DNA from: Chloroflexota bacterium | GTDB taxonomy: Bacteria; Chloroflexota; Chloroflexia; Thermobaculales; Thermobaculaceae | Assembly: GCA_902810765.1 (NCBI GenBank) | Contig: CADDYR010000001.1 | Span: 1 to 53,525 of the forward strand | DNA: 53,525 nt | Reading direction: 5' to 3' | In this document: in pieces, positions 44,282-53,003 of the stretch | How the letters are laid out: each line of letters begins with the position of its first letter | Numbering within the stretch: position 1 is the first letter of the stretch | Notes under the pieces: generated by a model | The model's database searches: none | The model's input: only the letters and a program-made list of their open reading frames with translations | Told to the model about the DNA's origin: nothing | Translations under genes and position numbers: made by a program

Positions 44282-44440
44282 TCATCCAGCCGTCACGGCT
44301 GCGGTCTCGGTCCGGATGTGGCTCTCGACGCCGCGCTCGGGCACGGAAGGCCCCACGAGCACCAGTGGCACGCGTGTCCTCAGCAGCACCCCTCTCGCGA
44401 CGCTGCCCAGGCCCCTCGTGGTCATCATCACGAGCGACAC
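44282..44440 (-). pseudogene. C-terminal fragment of a universal stress protein
   Basis: The minus-strand peptide VSLVMMTTRGLGSVARGVLL followed by RTRVPLVLVGPS is the UspA end with the ATP-binding G-x9-G-type segment degraded. It lies upstream of, and in opposite orientation to, an intact tandem Usp gene. Confidence 0.55.
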
Positions 44441-44597
44441 ACCTCCGGACGGTCCAATGCCACCCGTAGGGATAGGGCGTCCGGGTGCACCTGCTATCCT
44501 CCGGCGCCCCGGCAAACCACCCGACCAGGGGACGCCGTCGAACCATCATGGGCGCTACGATCGAGATGGATCGAACTACCAATTTGGAGGTCACAAG

Positions 44598-45512
44598 GTG
44601 GAGAAGAGAGAAGACCGCCCATACCAACCGCGGAGGATCCTGGTCCCGCTCGATGGCTCGGAGCTGTCGGAGAGGGCTCTGCCCTACGCGAAGATGCTCG
44701 CGGCATCACTCGGCTCACAGATCGTCCTGCTGTGCGCGATCCCTCACGGGGAGCACAGGGACGGGACGATCACCGAAGGCACAGCGGAGGATCAGGAAGC
44801 CACCGACCGCTACCTCGAGGCGCGCGTCGTGGAGCTGGCGCGAGCGGGCGTGGCCGCTGAGGCGCGAGCACCTGTGGGCGATCCCGCAGAGTGGATCATC
44901 GAGGAAGCATCGTCCGGTGGCGTGGGGCTGATGGCGATGGCGACGCACGGGCGCTCGGGACTGGGCAGGTGGGTGTACGGCAGCGTCGCAGAGGCGGTGC
45001 TCGCGCACGCTCCTGTGCCCGTGATGCTCGTGCGGGCCTGGTCTCACGGAGTCGAGACGCCGGTGCTCGGCAGAGGTGCGAGCGTGCTCGTGCCCCTTGA
45101 CGGCTCCCGCCGCTCGGAGCAGGCGCTGCCTGTGGCACAGGGGCTTGCCGACGCGCTCGAGGGAGAGCTCGTGCTGATGCGCGCCTACATGCCCGTCGTG
45201 GTGCCCGCGGCTGGCCGGGTCGGGTACGCGCTCACGCCGGTGCCCTCCGGGGATGTGCAGACCGCGGCAGTCAGGGCGGAGGCCCAGAGCTACCTTGAGA
45301 GCGTAGCTCCTTCCGGGTCGAAGATGAGGTGCGAGGCCCGAATGGGGCTGGCCTCGGACGCGATCCTCGAGGCAGCCAGAGAGCACGAGGCGGCGCTCGT
45401 AGTGATGGCGACTCACGGCCGAACGGGAGTCGCACGCGCGGTGCTGGGCAGCGTCGCGGACGCGGTCCTGAGAGGGGGAGACAGGCCCCTCGTCCTCGTG
45501 CGAGCCGGATGA
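44598..45512 (+). CDS. Tandem universal stress protein (two UspA domains)
   Basis: A 304-residue cytoplasmic protein with two complete UspA domains. Each begins with a strand and switch region (RRILVPLDGSELSERALPYA; SVLVPLDGSRRSEQALPVAQ) and ends with the ATP-binding loop G-x2-G-x9-G-S (MATHGRSGLGRWVYGSVAEA; MATHGRTGVARAVLGSVADA). Both nucleotide loops are intact, so ATP binding is expected. The start is GTG 44598 with GGAGG eight bases upstream; the long upstream extension has no Usp content. Role: stress survival under energy limitation, by family knowledge. Confidence 0.92.
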   Translation: MEKREDRPYQPRRILVPLDGSELSERALPYAKMLAASLGSQIVLLCAIPHGEHRDGTITEGTAEDQEATDRYLEARVVELARAGVAAEARAPVGDPAEWIIEEASSGGVGLMAMATHGRSGLGRWVYGSVAEAVLAHAPVPVMLVRAWSHGVETPVLGRGASVLVPLDGSRRSEQALPVAQGLADALEGELVLMRAYMPVVVPAAGRVGYALTPVPSGDVQTAAVRAEAQSYLESVAPSGSKMRCEARMGLASDAILEAAREHEAALVVMATHGRTGVARAVLGSVADAVLRGGDRPLVLVRAG

Positions 45513-45539
45513 TAAGACGGGCGTGGAAGGAGAGCGGTG

Positions 45540-46109
45540 ATGGAGATCAGCTATCGAAGAGGGCTTGCGGGCGTGCTGCTCGTGCTCGCGGGATTGCTGC
45601 TCGCACTGCGCAGCCTGCACGCGCTGGAGCTCGGGCCGGATAGCGCCGCCGCGGTGATCTTGGCGGTCGCCGGCACCGCCCTCCTGCTCGCCTCGGGCGA
45701 CAAGGGCAGGTGGCTCACGTCGCCGGGCGTGGCGCTGCTCGTGCTGTCGGCCGTGATGTGGGCGGGGGAGGTGTGGCCCGATCTGCTGAGCACCGAGCCC
45801 GTGGCGAGCGCTGCTGGCGTCGTGGCGGGTCTGTGGGGGCTCTACGTCACCCTGCGGACGGGTTACTGGATGGCCCTGCCCGTCACCGCGGCGATCCTCC
45901 TGGCGATCGCGGCGACGCCACAGGCTTTGGTCTCGCCGGGCATCGCGAGCGCCGTCTTTCTGTTCGCTCTGGCTGCAGTGTTCATCCTGGCGTTCGCCCT
46001 GTCAGCGCCCACCGGCCGCGCCCCGCGCTATCTCTACCCGGCGGGCGTGCTCGTATCTCTCGGCTGCGCGGCCCTGCTGGGCATCGGCTGGGCTGCGGGC
46101 TCTATCTGA
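45540..46109 (+). CDS. Hydrophobic membrane protein of unknown function
   Basis: A 189-residue protein with about six predicted membrane helices (GVLLVLAGLLLALRSLHALE, AAAVILAVAGTALLLASG, VALLVLSAVMWAGEVWP, AAGVVAGLWGLYVTL, LPVTAAILLAIAAT, VFLFALAAVFILAFALSA). I choose ATG 45540, seven bases from AGGAG; GTG 45537 is the alternative. It follows the Usp gene by 27 bases and may be its operon partner. Not recognised. Confidence 0.7.
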   Translation: MEISYRRGLAGVLLVLAGLLLALRSLHALELGPDSAAAVILAVAGTALLLASGDKGRWLTSPGVALLVLSAVMWAGEVWPDLLSTEPVASAAGVVAGLWGLYVTLRTGYWMALPVTAAILLAIAATPQALVSPGIASAVFLFALAAVFILAFALSAPTGRAPRYLYPAGVLVSLGCAALLGIGWAAGSI

Positions 46110-46278
46110 TCCACTGCGCTCTCGGCCGGCAGAGTCCGCGAACCGCATCGGCGGGCGCCGGAGAGCTGCGGCGCGCCCGGGGCGCAAGGCCGTAAACCCA
46201 CTCCCGCCGGCAAGGACGGGGGGCACAGACTCCTCCCTCTTCGGCGTTGCAGGGGCCTCGAGCTGCCGGTCGCGGACG

Positions 46279-47226
46279 CTAACCCACGACCGCGACGCCG
46301 ATCAGCCGTCCGATCAGGTACGTTACGGCCGCGGCGAGGAAGCCGAACAGCACCTGCCGGGAGCCGGAGTACAGCACGCTCCGTCCCGTCATCAGCGTGA
46401 TCGCCGCCCCTATCGTGAACAGCGCCAGCGCGCTCAGCGCCGCGCTCACAACGACGGCGACCGCCCCCGGCAGGAAGACGAACGGCAGGACGGGCACGAT
46501 CGCACCGAGCGCGAACAGGAGGAACGAGGTAGCGCTCGCCTCCCAGGCGGAGCCCTCAGATCCTCGGGATCGATGCCCAACTCCTCCCACGACAGCATGT
46601 CGAGCGCGCTCCGCACATCCGCCATCAGGCGTGCCGCCAGCGCCTGCGGCTCCGAGAGCCCCTTCGCCTGGTAAATCAAGCAGAGCTCCTCTTCCTCCTC
46701 GCCCGGCAGTGCCTCGAGCTCCTCGGCCTCTATGCCGATCTGCCGCTGGTAGAGCTCGCGCGAGCTCTACCCCGAGATCCACTCGCCCAGAGCCATCGAG
46801 CCGGCCCCGGCTAGCAGGCCCGCGAGCCCCGTGATCAGGATGGAGTAGGTGCTCAGCTCGGCTCCCGCCACCCCCATTACCAGGCTGAAGTTGGACAGGA
46901 GCCCGTCGTTCGCGCCGAGCACGGCCGCCCTGAGCGCGTTGCCGCTGGACGCGCGATGTCTCCCCTCCAGCTGGGATATCGCCCCTCCTTCGAGTCCTCG
47001 CCCAGTAGCGCCGGCCACCGCGCCCAGCAAGCGCGCGTGCGAGCGCTCGTCCTCAGACAAGCCCGAGCCGCGAGCCTCCGGCTGCGAATCGTAGCCGAGC
47101 ACGTCCGCTCGCTCCAGCGCCGCGACCGTCGGCAGGATGAACTGTGGCTCCAACCACCTGCCGAGCAGTATCATGAGCCGCGTTCGCTATTCGACGCCCG
47201 AGCGTTTGCCTGTACCTCGCTGCCAT
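46279..47226 (-). pseudogene. Ferritin-like/VIT1 (CCC1-type) iron transporter, frameshifted
   Basis: The gene starts at ATG 47226 behind AGGAGG and originally coded for a ferritin-like domain plus a VIT1 membrane domain (MbfA/erythrin-vacuolar type). Visible pieces are YRQTLGRRIANAA, DSQPEARGSGLSEDERSHAR, the VIT1 signature SGNALRAAVLGANDGLLSNF, SMALGEWISG, then a TAG at the end of the first frame, LIYQAKGLSEPQALAARLM in another frame, and a last part FALGAIVPVLPFVFLPG to the end. At least three frame breaks make it non-functional; such proteins export or store iron. Confidence 0.78.
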
Positions 47227-47851
47227 CGTGCGCCTCCTGTCATCAGCCACGTGCATCCGATCTTCGTGTCGTCGGCACTGCGTACAGCATATAGCGAGGC
47301 CGCCGCGGGCCACAACACCCGATGGAGGGGGCTCGACTACCCGGACGGTGAGCCGGGGCGACCTCGTTTGGCACACGGGCTGCGTACAACTGCATCGAGT
47401 CCGGGTAGGCTTAGTGCAACCGCACGATACCTCCACGTGCTGAAGCAGCGGCGCGAGGGCGCCGCTCGCGCGACGAGCGAGGCAGCGCACTCGCGGCCGG
47501 GCGGGATGAGGTATGGATCATATCCTGCCTCCTCCGATTTCAGAGCACGAGAAAGGCACAGGGAAGCTTTCCTGTGCCTAAGACGCCCATAGTATTCGGT
47601 TGACGGCGGACGGCTCCGCCGCCCCGATCATATCAGGTTGTCGCGGCCCTTCGACAGTTGGGCAGGTGTGCTGGCCTTCCTGCCCGTCGCTCCGCCCCCT
47701 GGAAAGTGCGGGAGCCGCGGCTCGAGGACAGCTCCACAGGACCGAAGAGCGCTCAGAACCAACGTCTTTGCGTGTATTCAGTGCGAACACGCGTTGCGCG
47801 CATTGTCCTGGCGGCTCTCGGGATATAGAATCTGCTCTGAGAAGCAGCCCT
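47227..47851. other. Intergenic region, mostly without signals
   Basis: About 620 bp before the PAS gene. The open frames (47053-47490 -, 47600-48229 +) upstream of the PAS start have no recognisable content. It contains one hairpin at 47554-47579. Confidence 0.5.
47554..47579. terminator. Hairpin AGGCACAGG/CCTGTGCCT
   Basis: A 9-bp perfect stem with an 8-nt loop (GAAGCTTT). It has no T tract, so it may be a factor-independent but weak terminator or an IS end remnant. Confidence 0.4.
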
Positions 47852-48229
47852 ATGTCAATGGATGAGGGCGGCGGCTCAACCGCCTTATCTCTTTCCAACG
47901 GCACCCCCGAGCCGGATGTCGTAAGCGAGCTGGCTCAGGCCCAGATTCTTCGCTCGGTAGACCTGCTCGACGCGATCTTTCAGAGCCTGGCGGATGGAGT
48001 CGCGGTGCTGGACAAGAACGGCCGCGTCGTCTACGCCAACGATGCTGCGGCCCACGCCATGGGGTATCCGTCCGTCGCGACCCTTGTGCACGCGCCCCAG
48101 CCGGTAGACCTGGAGAGTTACGAGATCCTTGACGAGGACGGCAGGCCCGTCGAGATGGAGCGGCTGCCGAGCCGACAGGTGCTCCAGTGGGCTTCCTATG
48201 TGTGCGGACTCTACCCTTCGCACCTATAG
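47852..48229 (+). CDS. Short PAS-domain protein (likely truncated sensor)
   Basis: A 125-residue frame with one PAS domain: LLDAIFQSLADGVAVLDKNG, VVYANDAAAHAMGYPS, and the connecting helix EDGRPVEMERLPSRQVLQ. PAS domains normally precede a kinase, cyclase or regulator module; here the protein ends at YPSHL directly before a 14-bp hairpin. ATG 47852 lacks a clear ribosome site. Either a truncated sensor gene or a stand-alone PAS protein; I favour truncation. Confidence 0.6.
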   Translation: MSMDEGGGSTALSLSNGTPEPDVVSELAQAQILRSVDLLDAIFQSLADGVAVLDKNGRVVYANDAAAHAMGYPSVATLVHAPQPVDLESYEILDEDGRPVEMERLPSRQVLQWASYVCGLYPSHL

Positions 48230-48232
48230 GCG

Positions 48233-48266
48233 AGTCCCAGAGCCGATGAAGCTCGGCTCTGGGACT
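48233..48266. terminator. Strong 14-bp hairpin after the PAS gene
   Basis: AGTCCCAGAGCCGA and its exact complement enclose a 6-nt loop TGAAGC, directly downstream of the PAS stop codon and 17 bp beyond the end of the convergent secreted-protein gene. It probably terminates both genes. Confidence 0.75.
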
Positions 48267-48282
48267 TGGTAGAGCTGCCTTC

Positions 48283-48777
48283 TCAGCCGCAGCCCATCAC
48301 TTTCTGGAACATCTTCTGCACGTTCTGGTTCCAGTTGCCGTGGATCACCACGTGCGGCGAGAAGCTCGAGCCGTCCGAGCCCGTGCCTCGTATCGAGAGT
48401 GTGAAGGTGAAAGCGCCATCACCACTCGCGTTCACCGAGCCCCCGTCCCAGAATGTGAAGGTGCCGCTGTAGGAGGGACCGACGCCGTTGGTGGGCACCG
48501 CGCTGAAGCTCCCTGTCTGGGTCTCCGTGAGCGAGTAGTTCACGCCCTCATCGGTGCTGGGATCGTAGGCCCCACCCGGTCTCACCGTCACGTGCTCGAC
48601 TCCATTGTAGGTGAGGGTGATGTCGTAGAGCTGGGGCGAGCAGAAGAGGGTGTCGGTGAACGACTCCGTCTGATCCTTGTAGGTCTGGGTGTAGGTGGTG
48701 GCAGCGGCGTGCGCTGGGACGATGCCGATACACACGGCCGACACGAGCGCGAGCGCTGCGAGCAGACGACGAACCAT
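48283..48777 (-). CDS. Secreted beta-rich protein of unknown function
   Basis: A 164-residue exported protein. The signal peptide MVRRLLAALALVSAVCIGIV ends at AHA-A (residue ~24). The mature part is Thr/Ser/Gly-rich with alternating strands (YTQTYKDQTESFTDTLFC, YDITLTYNGVEHVTV, PSYSGTFTFWDGGSVN) and two Cys (one near the end, MGCG) that could form a disulfide. A ribosome site AAGGAGGAA precedes the ATG. Family not recognised. Confidence 0.75.
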   Translation of the reverse strand: MVRRLLAALALVSAVCIGIVPAHAAATTYTQTYKDQTESFTDTLFCSPQLYDITLTYNGVEHVTVRPGGAYDPSTDEGVNYSLTETQTGSFSAVPTNGVGPSYSGTFTFWDGGSVNASGDGAFTFTLSIRGTGSDGSSFSPHVVIHGNWNQNVQKMFQKVMGCG

Positions 48778-49051
48778 AGCAGTTTCCTCCTTTTGAGTCT
48801 GAGCCCGTCGTGTCCGACCTCTCAGGGGTTACCCTGATTGGATTACGGCCAAGCCTACACCCCGCGTGTTAGCTCAGTGTTAGCGGAGCGTGGAGATAAC
48901 GTGGAGATATGGTTGAGGCGGACCGGAGATGAGTACGGCCTCTCCCAGACTTCCTGAATCCACCGGCTCAACCTGCGGGCGAGCGGAGCCGAGCTCCGGC
49001 CCTCAACCTAGGCGTGCCCTCACCCAGCGCGAGGTTGTCGACACCTGTTGG

Positions 49052-50071
49052 CTACCCAGCACCGATGCAAGCGAGCCACGCCCCCAACTGACGCGCATCG
49101 ACGACTCGACAGCGTAAGCCCACGTACCCGTCGGGGCGGACCGCCACCAATCCGGTGCCGGGCTCGCTCGTCAGCCTATGGGCCGTGACCTGCGGGCCCA
49201 GGTCCAGAGCCTCGAGGTCGCAGGCGTCGCGCTCGAGGAGCACGTGTACTCCTGGGCGGGCAATCAGGGTGTGCAGCCTGACACGCAGTCCGCCGGAGGT
49301 GACGGTCGAGTCGGGCAGCCGGTGCCCGGCGCCGGGCCAGCCGCGCAGCCCCGGCGCTCCTTACACCGATATGAGGCTGTCGGGGTGAGCCACGCGCAGG
49401 TGGGAGATCCAGCGAACTGCCTCAGCAACCAGCCGTCGGCGGCCGATTAGGACCGGTACCACCGGGGCACCGAGCGGGGCCATCACGCCGCGGAGCAGCG
49501 AGGGCAGCGGGCCGGCGGAGGCCTCCGCCCAGAAGGCGACGTGCGTCATAGCGAGCACCCGGCGCGCCGCCGGCCGTAGCTCTAGATCGTAGGAGGCAAG
49601 GACGAAGTCGTAATCTCTCTGCTCGATCCCCGCTCGCGACCTGAGGGTTGCACGCGCGCAGGTCACCCCCTCCCTCACTTCGATCAACTCGACGCCTCGC
49701 TCCACATAGACCCCTCGGTCCGCGAGCGCTTGCGAGAGCACCGTCTCGACGTCCATCTGCCGCACGAGCGATAGGTGCGGGAACGCCGTGTCGGACAGCT
49801 CGAGCTCGGCCACCCCGACTGGGACCATGCGGGATCCCAGGTGCAGGGGGACCTCGGGGGCCACATCCGCCCGGGCCAGCAACGACTCTGTGACAGCGAG
49901 CGGTCGCAGCACCTCCAATGTGCGGGGGTGCAGAATGAGCGCGCGGGACGGCCGGAACATCTCAGGGCGCCGCTCGACGATGCGGACACGGGCGCCGTGG
50001 TCGTGCGCCTGCAGCGCCAGCGCCAGACCGGTCGGACCGGCATCCACCACCAGCACCTCCGCTGCCGGCAT
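49052..50071 (-). pseudogene. FAD-dependent monooxygenase (PheA/TfdB type), broken
   Basis: It starts with the FAD dinucleotide-binding motif VLVVDAGPTGLALALQAHDH and RVRIVERRPEMFRPSRALIL. The region that should hold the GDAAH-type second FAD motif is deleted after DYDFVLAS. The frame then reads AHPDSLISV, meets an in-frame TAA at 49361-49363, and continues with GAPGLRGWPGAGHRLPDST to the family C-terminus PDGYVGLRCRVVDARQLGAW. Deletion plus stop make it non-functional. Confidence 0.78.
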
Positions 50072-50130
50072 CACACTACCTCGCTGGGCCGCCACCACGC
50101 CTCGGCGGCATCCGGCATCGGGTCGAGCAC

Positions 50131-50290
50131 CTATGGGGAAGCGAGCAGTGTGTCGCGTCGTAGCCCGGGCAGCACCCTGTAGCGGATGGAGCGCGGATCG
50201 CAGCCCAGCGCGAGCACCCACCACAGGCAGTGGGCGTAGTGCTCGGCGTGCTCGGGGCCGTCCCATTCGTAGAGGCCGCGATACACGCCG
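50131..50290 (-). pseudogene. C-terminal fragment of an unidentified gene
   Basis: The minus-strand peptide YRGLYEWDGPEHAEHYAHC followed by LWWVLALGCDPRSIRYRVLP and GLRRDTLLASP has coding character, but upstream it stops where the IS5 remnant on the other strand begins (~50290). A gene truncated by an insertion. Family unknown to me. Confidence 0.5.
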
Positions 50291-50662
50291 TGTTGGTCGT
50301 TGTGCTCAGTGGCGCCAACACCCACGACTCGATGGTCTTCCAGGAGCTGTTGGACGCCGTGGAGCCGATCAAGCGCCCTAGCGGCAGGCCAACCCGGCAA
50401 GCTGCACGCCGACAAGGCGTACGACGACCGCAAGTGCAGGCAGACACTCAGAAGCCGTGGCGTTCGGTGTCGGATAGCTCGCAAGGGCATCGTCAGCCAG
50501 AGGCTGGGGCGGTACAGGTGGGTGGTGGAGAGAACCCTTGCGTGGCTTAGCAGGTACCGCAGGCTCGCGATCCGCTATGAGCGTCGTGATGACATCCACG
50601 AGGCATTCCTCCATCTAGGCTGTGCACTCATATGTCTCGGCTACCTCAATTACAGGTTTTGA
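50290..50662 (+). pseudogene. C-terminal half of an IS5-family transposase
   Basis: Plus-strand homology begins with LSGANTHDSMVFQELLDAVEP, shifts frame, and continues with KLHADKAYDDRKCRQTLRS, RGVRCRIARKGI, GRYRWVVERTLAWLSRYRRL and IRYERRDDIHEAFLHLGCAL. The DDE Glu region (VVERT) is present, but the N-terminus is missing. The 5' remnant at 35.1-35.3 kb has the matching N-terminal style. Confidence 0.78.
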
Positions 50663-50738
50663 AACGCACTCTAAATGCTGCCTCGATACTCCCTACCGCC
50701 GCTCGGCGCACTACTCCCACCACCCGGCGTTGCTGGTA

Positions 50739-51025
50739 CTACTTGACCGCCTGTCCCAAGAGCAGTCCCGGCTTGGTTACCAACCGGGGCCTGCCTCGCC
50801 TGCCAGTCCTGAGTGGCCGCCTCCACGCCCTCTCGTGTGCCTCTCGGAGCGATGCCGTGCTGTCGCGTCCCTCGAACAGACCCGGTAGCCCCTCCAGCGC
50901 CTGCGCCTTCCAGTTGTGCAGCACGTTCGGATGCACCCCGTGCTCCGAGGCTAGCTGTGAGATGCTCTGGTGTTCCCGCAGCATCTCGCGCACCACCTGC
51001 GCCTTGAACGTCGTGTATGATGCTT
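50739..51025 (-). pseudogene. IS3-family OrfA (HTH) remnant
   Basis: The minus-strand frame SYTTFKAQVVREMLREHQS followed by ISQLASEHGVHPNVLHNWK is an IS3 OrfA helix-turn-helix. No start codon survives in a good place (a TAG lies just upstream) and no OrfB follows, so it is a remnant. Confidence 0.7.
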
Positions 51026-51054
51026 CCTCATACCGCTCAGTCTACACCCTCAAG

Positions 51055-52262
51055 ATGCCCTTCTCACCGTCCAAATTCCGGCGTCCACTACAGACCATGC
51101 GCCACATGCTCAATGCATTAGCCACGGTTGCGCCCGATTGGTTAGTGGCACACGCCCAGCCCGAATGGGTGGAGCGCTACGAACGTCGCGCCGAGGATGA
51201 CTCGGATCCCGTCCAAGCAAGAGGAGCGTCAGGCACTGGCGGAGGCTATCGGCACCGACGGAGCGAGGCTGCTGGGGGCGATCCACTCGGCTGATGCACC
51301 CGGCTGGCTCAGGGGGATGTCCGCAGTCGAGACTCTCAGGCGAGTGTGGATGCGAAATTACTATCAGGCTGAGGACGGTATCCGATGGAGGACCCGCGAG
51401 GAGGGCATACCTCCCTCCTTGCTCTTTCTGAGCTCGCCCTATGACCCGGACGGCCATTACGCGAGGGAGCGCACGACCTCGTAGGGGGGATACAAGGTGC
51501 ATCTCACCGAGACCCGCGATGAGGACAAGCCTGTGCTCATCACGCACGTTGAGACCGCCCCGGCCCCAATCGACGACGGTGATGTGACCCCACACGTACA
51601 TCGGGGGCTCGAGGAGCGGGAGCTGTCGCCGGGTATTCACGTGGTGGACACAGCGTATCTGGACGCGGAGCTGATGGTTAGGAGCAAGCGGGAGCGTGGT
51701 GTGGAGCTGATCGGTCCTGCTGGCCCCGACGCGAAGTGGCAGGCTACGGAAGGCGAGGGCTTCGACGCTCAGAGTTTCGCGATCGACTGGGAGCACGAGT
51801 GCGCCACCCAAGGGACACAGGAGCATCAACTGGACACCGGCGGTGGACAAGCGCACGAATCAGGTGATCAAGGTCAAGTTCTCGACGAAGGATTGCAAAG
51901 CTTGCTCTAGTCGTCAGTCGTGTATCCATTCAGCGAGAAAGTACCCGAGGAGAACGATCACCATCCGCACCAGCGAGGAGTACGAGGCGCTCAAGGCGAG
52001 GAGAGAGTACGTCGAGACGCCGGAGTACACGCGAGAGTACGCCAAGCGAGCGGGCATCGAGGGCACCATCTCAAGGGGAATGCGGATGATGGGCTTGCGT
52101 CGCTCACGCTTTGTGGTCTTGGCGAAGGTGCATCTGAGCCATGTACTGGCAGCAGCGGGGGTGAACCTGTTGAGGGTGGCGGAATGGTTCAGCGAGCAGC
52201 CGAAGGCCAAGACCCGGACCTCACCTTTCACCAGACTAATAGCACCTCCCACACCCTGCTAG
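51055..52262 (+). pseudogene. IS1182-family transposase, frameshifted
   Basis: A nearly complete but broken IS1182 transposase. Segments in order are TMRHMLNALATVAPDWLVAH, PGWLRGMSAVETLRRVWMRN, SSPYDPDGHYARERTTS (stop), GGYKVHLTETRDEDKPVLIT, IHVVDTAYLDAELMV, then after another frame break VIKVKFSTKDCKACSSRQSC, YPRRTITIRTSEEYEALKA and GTISRGMRMMGLRRSRFVVL. At least three frame changes and one stop are present. Confidence 0.85.
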
Positions 52263-52355
52263 CCAATTCGCCAGCAGTATCAAAGGAGCGTAAGAGCCAA
52301 AAGATGCTGCAGATAGCTAGGGAAGTCACACCCGGAGGTGATGACCGCGACAAAT

Positions 52356-52392
52356 GGCGATGGGGCAACACCTAAGGTGTTGCCCCATCGCC
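52356..52392. terminator. 18-bp bidirectional hairpin
   Basis: GGCGATGGGGCAACACCT is followed by one base and its exact reverse complement. It lies between the convergent IS1182 remnant and the small secreted-protein gene and most likely ends transcription from both sides. Confidence 0.75.
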
Positions 52393-52409
52393 CACTCCCG
52401 GATGCTCAG

Positions 52410-52643
52410 CTAGCCACCGTGGCCGCAGGGCGTCACGAACGCGGTCCCTGGAACGGCGGCGTGCGCCGGTGTGGTAGTCCCTGTCCCCGTGGTCGCTGGG
52501 ATGCGATTATGGGCATTCATGGTGCCCGCATTACAGGCGGCCGCCGGGAGCATCTGGGTGTGAGACACATCGGCCAGCGCTGGCGCTGCCGGCAGGGCCA
52601 GCAGAGCACCTGTGAAGGTCACAACGAGAAGCAGCCTACGCAT
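52410..52643 (-). CDS. Small secreted protein
   Basis: A 77-residue exported peptide. The signal peptide MRRLLLVVTFTGALLALPA ends at ALA-D (residue ~25); the ~52-residue mature part is Ala/Thr-rich with two Cys (ACNAG, TPCGHGG) that may form a disulfide. ATG 52643 follows GAAGGGAGAAC. No family recognised. Confidence 0.6.
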   Translation of the reverse strand: MRRLLLVVTFTGALLALPAAPALADVSHTQMLPAAACNAGTMNAHNRIPATTGTGTTTPAHAAVPGTAFVTPCGHGG

Positions 52644-53003
52644 CGTGTTCTCCCTTCTTTCCATGCCAATGGCGCTACTGTCCATCGTGCTCTCCTGTCT
52701 TGGTACTGGTATCACCTCCTTTGCTCAGCGATGCGGCACTATCCAGGCACTCATCGCTTGACCGCCGCTTGGAGGCTAGAGAGAGGCGTCCCCGCCTCCC
52801 AGCCTCTCCGGGCTGTCTGTGGCCGACTGCCGGCCGAACTGCAATAAGCATGCCGTGCCCCACTGGACGGGGAGCCCTTACTTAATCGTCCTGACGCGCC
52901 GGAGGGCGTGGCGCGGGCCCCCGCGAGAAGGAGCAGGGCGAGGACCCCCGGCCGGGATCGGCAGCCGTCATTGAGGGGCCTCGCGCCGATGTGCCCATCA
53001 CGG
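52644..53003. other. Intergenic region without recognised content
   Basis: About 360 bp. The overlapping open frames (52675-52863 -, 52882-53433 -) are compositional shadows or fragments without family features. A further AGGTGATACC-type ribosome-like stretch near 52710 precedes no convincing start. Confidence 0.4.
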
